Source: Planococcus salinarum (lineage in GTDB: Bacteria > Bacillota > Bacilli > Bacillales_A > Planococcaceae). From it: a stretch of DNA of 40,006 bases. A program made the position numbers and the translations under genes. A model generated the notes under the pieces. The model did not search any database and was not told the DNA's origin. It saw only the letters and a list, made by a program, of their open reading frames with translations. The stretch is taken from NCBI RefSeq assembly GCF_007004625.1, contig NZ_ML660049.1, forward strand, positions 1 through 40,006. The letters run 5' to 3'. Below are positions 33,960 to 40,006 of the stretch, one piece after another (position 1 is the first letter of the stretch; each line of letters opens with the position of its first letter).

Positions 33960-35383
33960 TATAACTGAATTGAAATATATTTGGTTTCCAGGAATGCTTC
34001 AAGGCCTTCCTGGCCGCCTTCGCGGCCGATGCCGCTTTCTTTCATGCCGCCAAACGGCGCCTGGGCAGTGGACGGCATGCCGTCGTTCCAGCCGACAATT
34101 CCGTAATCCAGATTTTCGGCGAGATACGTTCCGCGCTGCATGCTGTTCGTGAAGAAATAGGCAGCCAATCCGAAGCGCGTGTCATTTGCCAATGCAACGG
34201 CTTCTTCATCTGTTTTGAAGCTCATGATCGGCGCAACCGGCCCGAATGTTTCTTCGTTCATGACCAGCATGTCCGAGTTTGCATTCATCAGAACCGTCGG
34301 GTTATAGAAATAGGAATCATTTTCTGTGCGGCCATCTCCGCCGACAAGTACTTTTGCACCTTTGCCGACAGCGTCCTGCACATGCTTCGCCACTTTGTCG
34401 TACCCGTCTTTATCGATAAGCGGTCCAATCTGCACGCCCTCATCAAGACCATTGCCGACTTTCAACCCTGCAGCGGCTTCCTGCAGTTTTTGTGAAAATT
34501 CTTCTACAATCCCTTCCTGTACATAGATCCGGTTTCCACAGACACAGGTCTGTCCGGCATTGCGGAATTTGGATGCCATGACGCCTTTGACCGCTTCCTC
34601 AATATTCGCGTCATCCAGTACAATGATGGGCGCATGTCCGCCCAGTTCCAGCGACAGGTTGAGCATCGTTTCCGAACTTTGCTTCATCAATTCTTTGCCG
34701 ATTTCCGTGGAGCCGGTAAATGTCAGCTTACGGACCGACGGATGGCTGGTGAACACTTTGCCGATTTTGCCGGCACTGCCTGTAACCATATTGATGACAC
34801 CTTTCGGGAAGCCGGCTTCTTCGGCCAATTCATACATCCGTACAGCCGTCAGCGGTGTCATTTTCGCGGGTTTGGCGACGAACGTGCAGCCTGCAGCCAA
34901 TGCAGGGGCCATTTTCCGCGCCATCATCGCAGCGGGAAAATTCCATGGGGTGATGGAAACGACAACACCAACCGGCTGCTTATTGATCTGGATGCGCTTG
35001 CCCTCTTTGCTGGCGGGAATTGTCCGGCCATACATTCGCTTGCCTTCTTCTGCGTACCAGGAGATAAAGGAAGCGGAATACTCAATTTCACCGATTGCTT
35101 CAGCAAGTGGCTTGCCCATTTCCTTCGTCATGATCTCTGCCACCTGCTGCTTGTTTTGCAACAGGAGGTCATGCCACTTCATCAGCAGTTCAGCCCGGTG
35201 ATAAGCCGTTGTCTTCGACCATTCGGGAAAGGCTGCGGCTGCCGCTTCCACTGCTTTAGTTGCCTCATCTTCTCCGCCATTCGGAACGGTGCCCACCTGC
35301 TCACCGGTCGCAGGGTTCATGACTTTTATGACGCCATCACCTGAAGTTGACCATTCACCATTGATGTAATGTTTTCCTTCCAT
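33959..35383 (-). CDS. gabD: NAD(P)-dependent succinate-semialdehyde dehydrogenase
   Basis: A 474-residue aldehyde dehydrogenase. Catalytic residues are visible: N148 (SITPWNFP), K171 (VAKPAKMTP), E246 (LSLELGGHAP) and C280 (NAGQTCVC). The extra Cys after the catalytic one (CVC), the NxATGE start and the end FGGMKESGIGREGGQEGLEAFLETKYISI match the SSADH/glutarate-semialdehyde group. It would oxidise succinate semialdehyde to succinate, feeding the same pool as isocitrate lyase. AGGAGG precedes the ATG, and a SigB-like promoter lies 42-66 bases upstream. Confidence 0.92.
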   Translation of the reverse strand: MEGKHYINGEWSTSGDGVIKVMNPATGEQVGTVPNGGEDEATKAVEAAAAAFPEWSKTTAYHRAELLMKWHDLLLQNKQQVAEIMTKEMGKPLAEAIGEIEYSASFISWYAEEGKRMYGRTIPASKEGKRIQINKQPVGVVVSITPWNFPAAMMARKMAPALAAGCTFVAKPAKMTPLTAVRMYELAEEAGFPKGVINMVTGSAGKIGKVFTSHPSVRKLTFTGSTEIGKELMKQSSETMLNLSLELGGHAPIIVLDDANIEEAVKGVMASKFRNAGQTCVCGNRIYVQEGIVEEFSQKLQEAAAGLKVGNGLDEGVQIGPLIDKDGYDKVAKHVQDAVGKGAKVLVGGDGRTENDSYFYNPTVLMNANSDMLVMNEETFGPVAPIMSFKTDEEAVALANDTRFGLAAYFFTNSMQRGTYLAENLDYGIVGWNDGMPSTAQAPFGGMKESGIGREGGQEGLEAFLETKYISIQL

Positions 35384-35424
35384 TCGTAAAACCTCCTAAA
35401 GTATTTCAATCTATCCTTATTGCT

Positions 35425-35449
35425 ATACCCTTTTAATGCGGCTTTAAAG
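35425..35449 (-). promoter_or_regulatory. SigB-like promoter of gabD
   Basis: On the minus strand CTTTAA (35444-35449), a 13-base spacer and GGGTAT (35425-35430) match the SigB consensus at 11 of 12 positions. The leader to the gabD ATG would be about 35 bases. Confidence 0.6.
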
Positions 35450-35582
35450 ATTAGCGGGATAAAAGTTAAGCCGCAAAATCAATAAGCTTTCGATGTCCGC
35501 AGAGCAATCCCAATTTCATAACTGTTTCGAAAAAAATTATAACGTCAATTAACAGTGAATTGTATTTTTTTTGCTTTGAAAT

Positions 35583-35607
35583 GTCTATTTTGAATCAAGA
35601 AGGGTAT
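35583..35607 (+). promoter_or_regulatory. SigB-like promoter of the winged-helix gene
   Basis: GTCTAT (35583-35588), a 13-base spacer and GGGTAT (35602-35607) match the consensus at 10 of 12 positions. Together with the gabD promoter it forms a divergent pair in the same intergenic region; AAGGGTATA occurs in both. Confidence 0.45.
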
Positions 35608-35651
35608 ACGAATAAAAGAAATTGTTTTGAATCTGTAGCAGGAGGTGGAAG

Positions 35652-35951
35652 TTGGTGGAGGTCAGAGAAAGCAGCAAAACAGATTCAAACCTCTTTGCCA
35701 AGCGAAGTGTGAATGAGGTATGCCAAGACTGTTTTTCAACCGAATCCGATCGTATTGCTGAAACCGGTGAAAAATTTATGGAATACTTCGCAAGGAATGC
35801 ATCTTCAGATGGTGTATTGTTCAAGACGATCAAAGAAATTACGAAGGAGATAGAAATTCCGCATCAGTCCTTAACCAGAGTGCTGAAAGTTCTTGAAGAT
35901 AAAAAAGTGATTTATCGGCGTAATGGAATTATCGGTTTATGGTCAGAATAA
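35652..35951 (+). CDS. Small winged-helix DNA-binding protein
   Basis: A 99-residue protein. The C-terminal half (FKTIKEITKEIEIPHQSLTRVLKVLEDKKVIYRRNGIIGLW) has the shape of a helix-turn-helix with wing, as in the Crp-type output domain, but the ligand-binding domain is missing. The N-terminal half is charged and of unknown type. AGGAGG precedes the start; TTG at 35652 (six-base gap) and GTG at 35655 (nine-base gap) are both possible. It is divergent from gabD and could regulate it (inference). Confidence 0.75.
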   Translation: MVEVRESSKTDSNLFAKRSVNEVCQDCFSTESDRIAETGEKFMEYFARNASSDGVLFKTIKEITKEIEIPHQSLTRVLKVLEDKKVIYRRNGIIGLWSE

Positions 35952-36342
35952 ATTTTCGTGAATTTTTTGATGATATTTTTTTAGTATTTTAATATATATG
36001 AGGGAATAGAATTTGATTTAATATTACAAATTTGTTCCGATAGACAAAGTGCTGCAATTTAAAATATATCTGTAAAAAGCTCAATTCCTTAAGGGGTTGG
36101 GCTTTTTATTATGCGTAAATGCTAACCCGAATTGTGAGTCCAATAACCTATCGGTGTAATAATTGTAATATTTGAAATTATTTTGGTAGTCTTTATGCTT
36201 ACATTTCATTAATTTTATTTCATTTTTATTAATTTATTAGTAGAAGTGCTCATCATATTATGATATAAAGGTACTATAATAATCTGAATTTTTAGATATA
36301 TAAGAGCAGGTTGCATCGCTTTTTGACAAGGAGGTAAATTGT
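35952..36342. other. AT-rich intergenic stretch before the Wzz-like gene
   Basis: This 391-base stretch has no gene. AAAAAGCTCAATTCC pairs imperfectly with GGGGTTGGGCTTTTT at 36074-36108, a probable terminator for the winged-helix gene. A TATAAT at 36275-36280 may be the -10 element of the next operon, but the matching -35 region is poor. Nothing else stands out. Confidence 0.6.
36074..36108 (+). terminator. Probable Rho-independent terminator
   Basis: An imperfect stem (AAAAAGC, CAA and CC on the left against GG, TTG and GCTTTTT on the right) is followed by T-rich sequence. It lies about 120 bases after the winged-helix gene stop. Confidence 0.6.
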
Positions 36343-37008
36343 ATGGCGGATAAAGTCATGGTTTTTAATATCATTAAGAGTCTAAAGAACCATGTAAAGT
36401 TAATCGGCACCATTGCTTTGTTGTCGATATTGATAACTTGGGCGCTTCTTACCTTCCTGCTGGTCCCGAATTATGAGGCTACAAGCCAGATATTCATAGA
36501 GCAGCCAAGTGGGAATGCGCCGGCCGCAAGCCAAGTGGAGAACTTGGCCGATCCGGAAGTCATGGATGCTTACAGTGCAATGATCAAGAGCCGGGATGTC
36601 CTGTCCGCAGCAATTTCCACAACCGGCAGTCCATTGAGTCCTGCAGAATTATATGAAAAAGTGACCGTTTCCAATGTCGCTTCTTCACAGGTGCTCAATA
36701 TTACCGTGGAAGGCAAAGACAGAAAAATGGCAGGTGAAATAGCAAACTCGCTTGCTGAATCGGTCGTGGCGGAATCCTGGGAATGGCTGAAAATCGATAA
36801 TCTCAGCATCATTGCCAAAGCATCTGTTGAAGAAGTTCCTTCGGTGATGGAGGAAAATGGTCTGTATGTTCTGGCAATCGGAGGGATTTTCGGTATTATC
36901 GTAGGGGTTTTATTGGCGCTTATCGCCGAGTTGTTCAACATGCTGTTCCGCACAGGCGTTCTGGAACGAAGAAGAAAACAGTCAAAACTTCAGACAGTGT
37001 TCAAGTAA
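36343..37008 (+). CDS. Wzz/YveK-type polysaccharide chain-length determinant protein
   Basis: A 221-residue membrane protein with two membrane helices (about 22-42 and 173-195) around an extracytoplasmic domain. LVPNYEATSQIFIE, DPEVMDAYSAMIKSRDVL, VTVSNVASSQVLNITVEGKD and the second helix GIFGIIVGVLLALIAELF match the Wzz/YveK family, which controls polymer length or activates a BY-type tyrosine kinase. No such kinase gene is present next to it, and the usual proline-rich stretch before the second helix is weak. AAGGAGG precedes the ATG. Confidence 0.88.
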   Translation: MADKVMVFNIIKSLKNHVKLIGTIALLSILITWALLTFLLVPNYEATSQIFIEQPSGNAPAASQVENLADPEVMDAYSAMIKSRDVLSAAISTTGSPLSPAELYEKVTVSNVASSQVLNITVEGKDRKMAGEIANSLAESVVAESWEWLKIDNLSIIAKASVEEVPSVMEENGLYVLAIGGIFGIIVGVLLALIAELFNMLFRTGVLERRRKQSKLQTVFK

Positions 37009-37032
37009 AGCTTCTCGAGGGGGGAAACTGGA

Positions 37033-38049
37033 ATGTATGAGCTGGTCTTTGCCAGCCAAAACAACCGCTGGCAGCAAATCCTGGATTTTTTCAATCTCAA
37101 GGATATCTTTTATGCACGTGAATACATGCTGAGCGCTCTCAGATTGGACCCCGGCGAGGCGATGCTTTTCTATTATACAGACGAAGATGGGCACGGCGAA
37201 ATCGTGTACCCCTTCATAAAGCGGCAGCTGACGGAAACCGACTCCCTGTTATACGACATCACCACTCCGTTTGGGTATGGTGGGCCGGTCCTGGAAATTC
37301 ACAATGACGGCCATAAACTGGCGTCGAATTTCTTAAGGGCTTTCGGGGAGTTCTGCAAAGCGGAGAAAATTATTGCTGAATATATCCGATTCCATCCTGT
37401 TCTGCACAATGCCGAATTCTTCGAAAAGCAGCTGGATCTCATTTCGGTTTATGACACCTACACTCTTCAACTGAATGCGTATCTGAGCGAAAGCGATCAG
37501 GCAGGCGCTGACAGATTTAATGGTGCCGACGCGTCCGGTTTAACCTTCAAAAAACTTGGAACCGTCAGGCATATGTTCGACTTTCTGGTCCTCTATTATT
37601 CAACTGTACGGCAAAGTGAGGAAACAGACAGCTATTATTTTTTCACCAATGATTATTTTGAATCGCTGGTCAGCGCATTGGGTCCAGAGCTGCATCTTTT
37701 TGGAGCTTACAAAGACAACAAACTTCTGGCAGCCACCTATGTTCTTACAAAAGGTGAAACAATTTACCATCATCTGAGCGGGAAAGCAGAAGGCGCAGAC
37801 CTTGTGGATGCGGAAACTGTGCTCATGAACAATATTGCTGAATGGGGAGCTTATAACGGATTCCATTATTTCCATTTGGCAGGGAAGCAGCCGGGATATC
37901 TTGCAGCCTCAGACGTGGACGTTAACAAACCGTATGCAGTTTCCACTGCACCTTTCTTTATCGCCAGGGTCGTCCATGATCCGGAGGCATACATTTCAAC
38001 TCATCCAATAGAAGAAACAGAACTGATAAAACGGTACGGCAATATTTGA
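37033..38049 (+). CDS. FemAB/GNAT-fold transferase
   Basis: A 338-residue soluble protein with two GNAT-like halves. The N-terminal half includes DITTPFGYGGPVLE and EYIRFHPVLHN. The C-terminal half has LHLFGAYKDNKLLAATYVLTKGETIYHHLSGKAEGADLVDAETVLMNNIAEWGAYNGFHYFHLAGKQPG. This pattern is that of FemAB-related acyl or aminoacyl transferases often found in polysaccharide clusters. The acceptor is unknown; modification of an exported polymer fits its Wzz-like neighbour 24 bases upstream. Confidence 0.83.
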   Translation: MYELVFASQNNRWQQILDFFNLKDIFYAREYMLSALRLDPGEAMLFYYTDEDGHGEIVYPFIKRQLTETDSLLYDITTPFGYGGPVLEIHNDGHKLASNFLRAFGEFCKAEKIIAEYIRFHPVLHNAEFFEKQLDLISVYDTYTLQLNAYLSESDQAGADRFNGADASGLTFKKLGTVRHMFDFLVLYYSTVRQSEETDSYYFFTNDYFESLVSALGPELHLFGAYKDNKLLAATYVLTKGETIYHHLSGKAEGADLVDAETVLMNNIAEWGAYNGFHYFHLAGKQPGYLAASDVDVNKPYAVSTAPFFIARVVHDPEAYISTHPIEETELIKRYGNI

Positions 38050-38087
38050 ATCAGATCCACTGACACAACTATCTGGGAGGGATCTAT

Positions 38088-38555
38088 GTGAAGTATCTGC
38101 AATATAAAGGAGTAGTGGAGCGGGAATATAAAATGTCATTAAAGAAAATCATGCATCAGCTTTGTGTGACGGAAAACCTGAATGCTGTGGAGGGCGCGAA
38201 AAAATTGAGGATTGCCAAAGAGATATTTGTGTATTGGCGGCAGTATTTTCGCCTGGAAAAGCGGCAGATCCTATTTGACCAGACCGTTGAAGAGTTGGCA
38301 GAGATGCATAGCATCCATTTTGCCGAACTTGAAAGCAGTGATACCAACCAGAGAGCTGGATCACCGCAATCCGGTTCACTGGAAGAACTCGAGGATGTGG
38401 TCGACAGCTTAATCAAGTATTATGAATATATCCATTACACCAGCGAAGGACTGTCGTTGAAAACGGCGAAACTTCCATTATATAAATTCAGCCGCTCAGT
38501 GATTTCGGACTATAAAAACGGAGAACTTGAAAAAGAGCTTCATTCGCAAGGCTGA
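38088..38555 (+). CDS. Unknown protein with a possible N-terminal helix-turn-helix
   Basis: A 155-residue soluble protein. The first 75 residues look helical, with NAVEGAKKLRIAKEIFVYWRQYFR resembling a helix-turn-helix; the middle is polar and the end is charged. The start is a GTG preceded by GGGAGG at seven bases. It lies 38 bases after the FemAB-like gene and 35 before the Atl gene, all on one strand, so one operon is likely. No family is recognised. Confidence 0.66.
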   Translation: MKYLQYKGVVEREYKMSLKKIMHQLCVTENLNAVEGAKKLRIAKEIFVYWRQYFRLEKRQILFDQTVEELAEMHSIHFAELESSDTNQRAGSPQSGSLEELEDVVDSLIKYYEYIHYTSEGLSLKTAKLPLYKFSRSVISDYKNGELEKELHSQG

Positions 38556-38590
38556 AGTAAGGGAAATCCAATTGAAAAGGAAGAATTTTT

Positions 38591-38911
38591 ATGGAGGCTT
38601 TTACGGAAAAGGCAATAAAGGTCATTCGAAATATACCGCCTGGAAGAGTCATGACCTATGGACAAATTGCCTCCCATGCCGGTAGTCCGAGAGGGGCCAG
38701 ACAAGTGGCAAGACTGCTGCACAGCATGAGCGCGAAATATGAATTGCCTTGGCATCGAGTGATAAATGCACAGGGCAAAATTTCATTTCAGGATACAGAC
38801 AACCGCCTGTCTCAGACGAAGCTTCTGCAAAATGAAGGGGTGGAAGTGTGCAGCTTGGGGAAAATCGACTTGAAGCATTATCGCCATGACCCGGGGCACG
38901 ATGCTTTCTGA
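38591..38911 (+). CDS. Alkyltransferase-like protein (Atl), MGMT family without the catalytic Cys
   Basis: A 106-residue protein equal to the DNA-binding domain of O6-methylguanine-DNA methyltransferase: IPPGRVMTYGQIASHAGSPRGARQVARLL then ELPWHRVINAQGKIS. The catalytic PCHRV motif reads PWHRV here, with Trp at position 54, the hallmark of Atl proteins. These bind O6-alkylguanine in DNA and channel it to nucleotide excision repair without transferring the alkyl group. AAGGAAG precedes the ATG. It is the last gene before the terminator at 38951-38995. Confidence 0.93.
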   Translation: MEAFTEKAIKVIRNIPPGRVMTYGQIASHAGSPRGARQVARLLHSMSAKYELPWHRVINAQGKISFQDTDNRLSQTKLLQNEGVEVCSLGKIDLKHYRHDPGHDAF

Positions 38912-38950
38912 TCCTGCAGAAGTATATTCTACCCAGCGATCTCATGCGAT

Positions 38951-38995
38951 GCTTAAACATTTGCTGGCCTCATCAGGCGAATGTTTAAGCTTTTT
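38951..38995 (+). terminator. Rho-independent terminator, overlapping a SigB-like promoter
   Basis: GCTTAAACATT pairs perfectly with AATGTTTAAGC. The inner GCCT and AGGC extend the hairpin, and TTTTT follows. Its right arm contains the GTTTAA of the next promoter. Confidence 0.85.
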
Positions 38996-39009
38996 AAGCG
39001 CGAGGGTAT
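38983..39009 (+). promoter_or_regulatory. SigB-like promoter of the peptidase C26 gene
   Basis: GTTTAA (38983-38988), a 15-base spacer and GGGTAT (39004-39009) match the SigB consensus at all 12 positions. The -35 element lies within the terminator hairpin of the preceding operon. The leader to the ATG at 39054 would be about 37 bases. Confidence 0.7.
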
Positions 39010-39053
39010 ATAAGCAAAGTAGAATTCTGATGACAGGAAAGAGGTACCCATTT

Positions 39054-39788
39054 ATGACGAATAGAAAAAAACCAGTAATAGGTATAACCGCACGAGTGGA
39101 AAAAGACCAGACGTATACGCTGGATCCGGTATATGCCAAGGCAATCCTGCAATCCGGCGGAATTCCACTGATTGTTACAATCGTTGATGAAGAAGATATT
39201 CCGCTACTATGTGAGCGCCTCGACGGACTGATCGTAACCGGCGGAGGGGATATTAACCCGACCCTTTACGGAGAGGAGCCGCACCCGAGCCTCGGCGCAG
39301 TTTATCCGGGCAGTGACCAATACGAGGAAAAACTTATCACAGAATTTCTGAAATTGGATAAACCTTTCATGGGAATGTGCCGTGGGCTGCAAATGCTGAA
39401 CATTACACTTGGAGGAACAAATTATCAGGATTTGGAAGCAGAATTTGAAGGGAAGTTGTACCAGCATCTGCAATTAGCTATGCGTACACACAGAACCCAT
39501 AGCGTGGAACTGGAAGAAGACAGCCGTTTATATGAAATTATGGGAGAAAAGAAATTCCATGTGAATTCCTTCCATCACCAGGGAGTGCGCAAAGTATCAG
39601 ATCAGCTGCGGGTAGCCGCTCGTGCTGCAGACGGGCTGGTTGAAGCTCTGGAAAGTGACCATTACCAATTTGTACTGGGCATCCAATGGCATCCCGAGGA
39701 GTTTGCTCTCCAAAACGACCAGGCTTCCATCAATATTTTTGACCGATTTGTAGCTGAATGTCTGAAAGACAAGTACCAAAACCAATAA
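39054..39788 (+). CDS. Class-I glutamine amidotransferase-like hydrolase (peptidase C26; PuuD-like)
   Basis: A 244-residue hydrolase of the gamma-glutamyl-GABA hydrolase family. The catalytic triad is visible: C109 in FMGMCRGLQMLN, H213 and E215 in IQWHPEEF. GLIVTGGGDINPTLYGEEP and VNSFHHQGV are typical. These enzymes cut gamma-glutamyl bonds, as in polyamine breakdown (gamma-glutamyl-GABA to GABA), which would join with succinate-semialdehyde dehydrogenase 3.7 kb away. AAAGAGGT precedes the ATG at 39054; the frame runs open upstream through the terminator. Confidence 0.92.
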   Translation: MTNRKKPVIGITARVEKDQTYTLDPVYAKAILQSGGIPLIVTIVDEEDIPLLCERLDGLIVTGGGDINPTLYGEEPHPSLGAVYPGSDQYEEKLITEFLKLDKPFMGMCRGLQMLNITLGGTNYQDLEAEFEGKLYQHLQLAMRTHRTHSVELEEDSRLYEIMGEKKFHVNSFHHQGVRKVSDQLRVAARAADGLVEALESDHYQFVLGIQWHPEEFALQNDQASINIFDRFVAECLKDKYQNQ

Positions 39789-39799
39789 TAAATGGGTGC

Positions 39800-39835
39800 A
39801 AAAGAAAAGGCTGCTCAAGTGAGCAGCCTTTTCTT
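39800..39835. terminator. Bidirectional terminator between convergent genes
   Basis: AAAGAAAAGGCTGCTC pairs perfectly over 16 bases with GAGCAGCCTTTTCTTT around an AAGT loop. It serves the peptidase gene (+) and the repeat-protein gene (-). Confidence 0.95.
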
Positions 39836-39840
39836 TGATA

Positions 39841-40006
39841 TTATGCTTTGTTAATAGCAATGCTCCAAGGCTGAGGATGCTTGTCAGCCAAATCGAACTG
39901 AATGCTCCAAGGCTGAGGATGCTTGTCAGCCAAATCGAACTGAATGCTCCAAGGCTGAGGATGCTTGTCAGCCAAATCGAACTGAATGCTCCAAGGCTGA
40001 GGATGC
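39841..40006 (-). CDS. C-terminal part of a protein made of perfect 14-residue repeats (cut by window edge)
   Basis: On the minus strand an open frame enters from the right edge and ends at TAA (39841-39843). It encodes the repeat HPQPWSIQFDLADK three times, then HPQPWSI and the tail AINKA. The repeats are identical in protein and DNA. The N-terminus and ribosome site lie outside the window, so neither a leader nor a signal peptide can be seen. The bidirectional terminator just beyond the stop supports a real gene. No Cys is present; each unit has Trp, two Pro, His and Lys. A multi-copy peptide precursor or a repeat-built surface protein are both possible. Confidence 0.72.
   Translation of the reverse strand, partial: HPQPWSIQFDLADKHPQPWSIQFDLADKHPQPWSIQFDLADKHPQPWSIAINKA
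39859..40006. repeat. Tandem repeat, 42-base unit, about 3.5 copies, continuing past the window edge
   Basis: Copies start at 39859, 39901, 39943 and 39985; all copies are identical within the window. The unit starts AATGCTCCAAGGCTGAGGAT and ends CAAATCGAACTG. The period is 14 codons. Confidence 0.97.

Noticed and set aside
33719-33964. 81-codon open frame across the repeat units
   Set aside because: It repeats only because the DNA units repeat (LFYCPDSSTQP twice) and has no ribosome site.

Overview
The window reads as chromosome from a low-to-mid GC Gram-positive bacterium, most likely of the Planococcaceae (Planococcus/Sporosarcina-like). The reasons are strong AGGAGG ribosome sites, frequent GTG and TTG starts, many hairpin-plus-T terminators, a Bacillus-type lipoprotein transporter, an aceA-aceB glyoxylate operon followed by a YhfH-like zinc-ribbon gene, SigB-type promoter motifs, and dispersed hairpin repeats of a kind I recognise from Bacillaceae and Planococcaceae. 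This is a judgement from gene content; no 16S gene is present.

Layout. 1-118: the 3' end of an IS30-type transposase. 202-9533: signalling, with an NRDE protein, a PAS-GGDEF-EAL protein, a PAS-PAS-PAS-GGDEF protein, and a very large 7TMR-DISM hybrid kinase with an OmpR-type regulator. 9684-11284: a YeiH-type exporter and a small unknown protein. 11419-13520: a four-gene cassette with an ABM monooxygenase-like protein, a helical protein, a CarH-like B12-binding protein without a DNA-binding domain, and a PAS+STAS protein. 13664-19000: a luciferase-like oxidoreductase, hairpin repeats, an unknown anchored protein and a polar amino-acid ABC transporter. 19160-21186: pyrrolidone carboxyl peptidase, a small membrane protein, a HAD phosphatase and a small unknown protein. 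21399-24956: a MerR-acyl-CoA ligase-AidB-like dehydrogenase operon. 25169-28478: an ABC-2 export operon. 28541-28985: an intergenic array of short repeats at 20-21 bp steps. 29041-33470: aceA-aceB-yhfH facing a LytTR regulator, then a cupin. 33549-33959: three hairpin repeats. 33959-35951: succinate-semialdehyde dehydrogenase divergent from a winged-helix protein. 36343-38911: a Wzz-like protein, a FemAB-like transferase, an unknown protein and an Atl-type DNA-alkylation protein. 39054-39788: a class-I glutamine amidotransferase-like peptidase. 39841-end: the C-terminus of a minus-strand protein made of perfect 14-residue repeats.

Themes. Several promoters resemble the SigB general-stress consensus (GTTTAA, 12-15 bp, GGGTAT), and the B12-binding/STAS cassette looks like a sensor module of stressosome type. 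The two features that ordinary gene content does not explain are the 21-bp-period array downstream of the ABC-2 operon and the 42-bp perfect coding repeats at the right edge.
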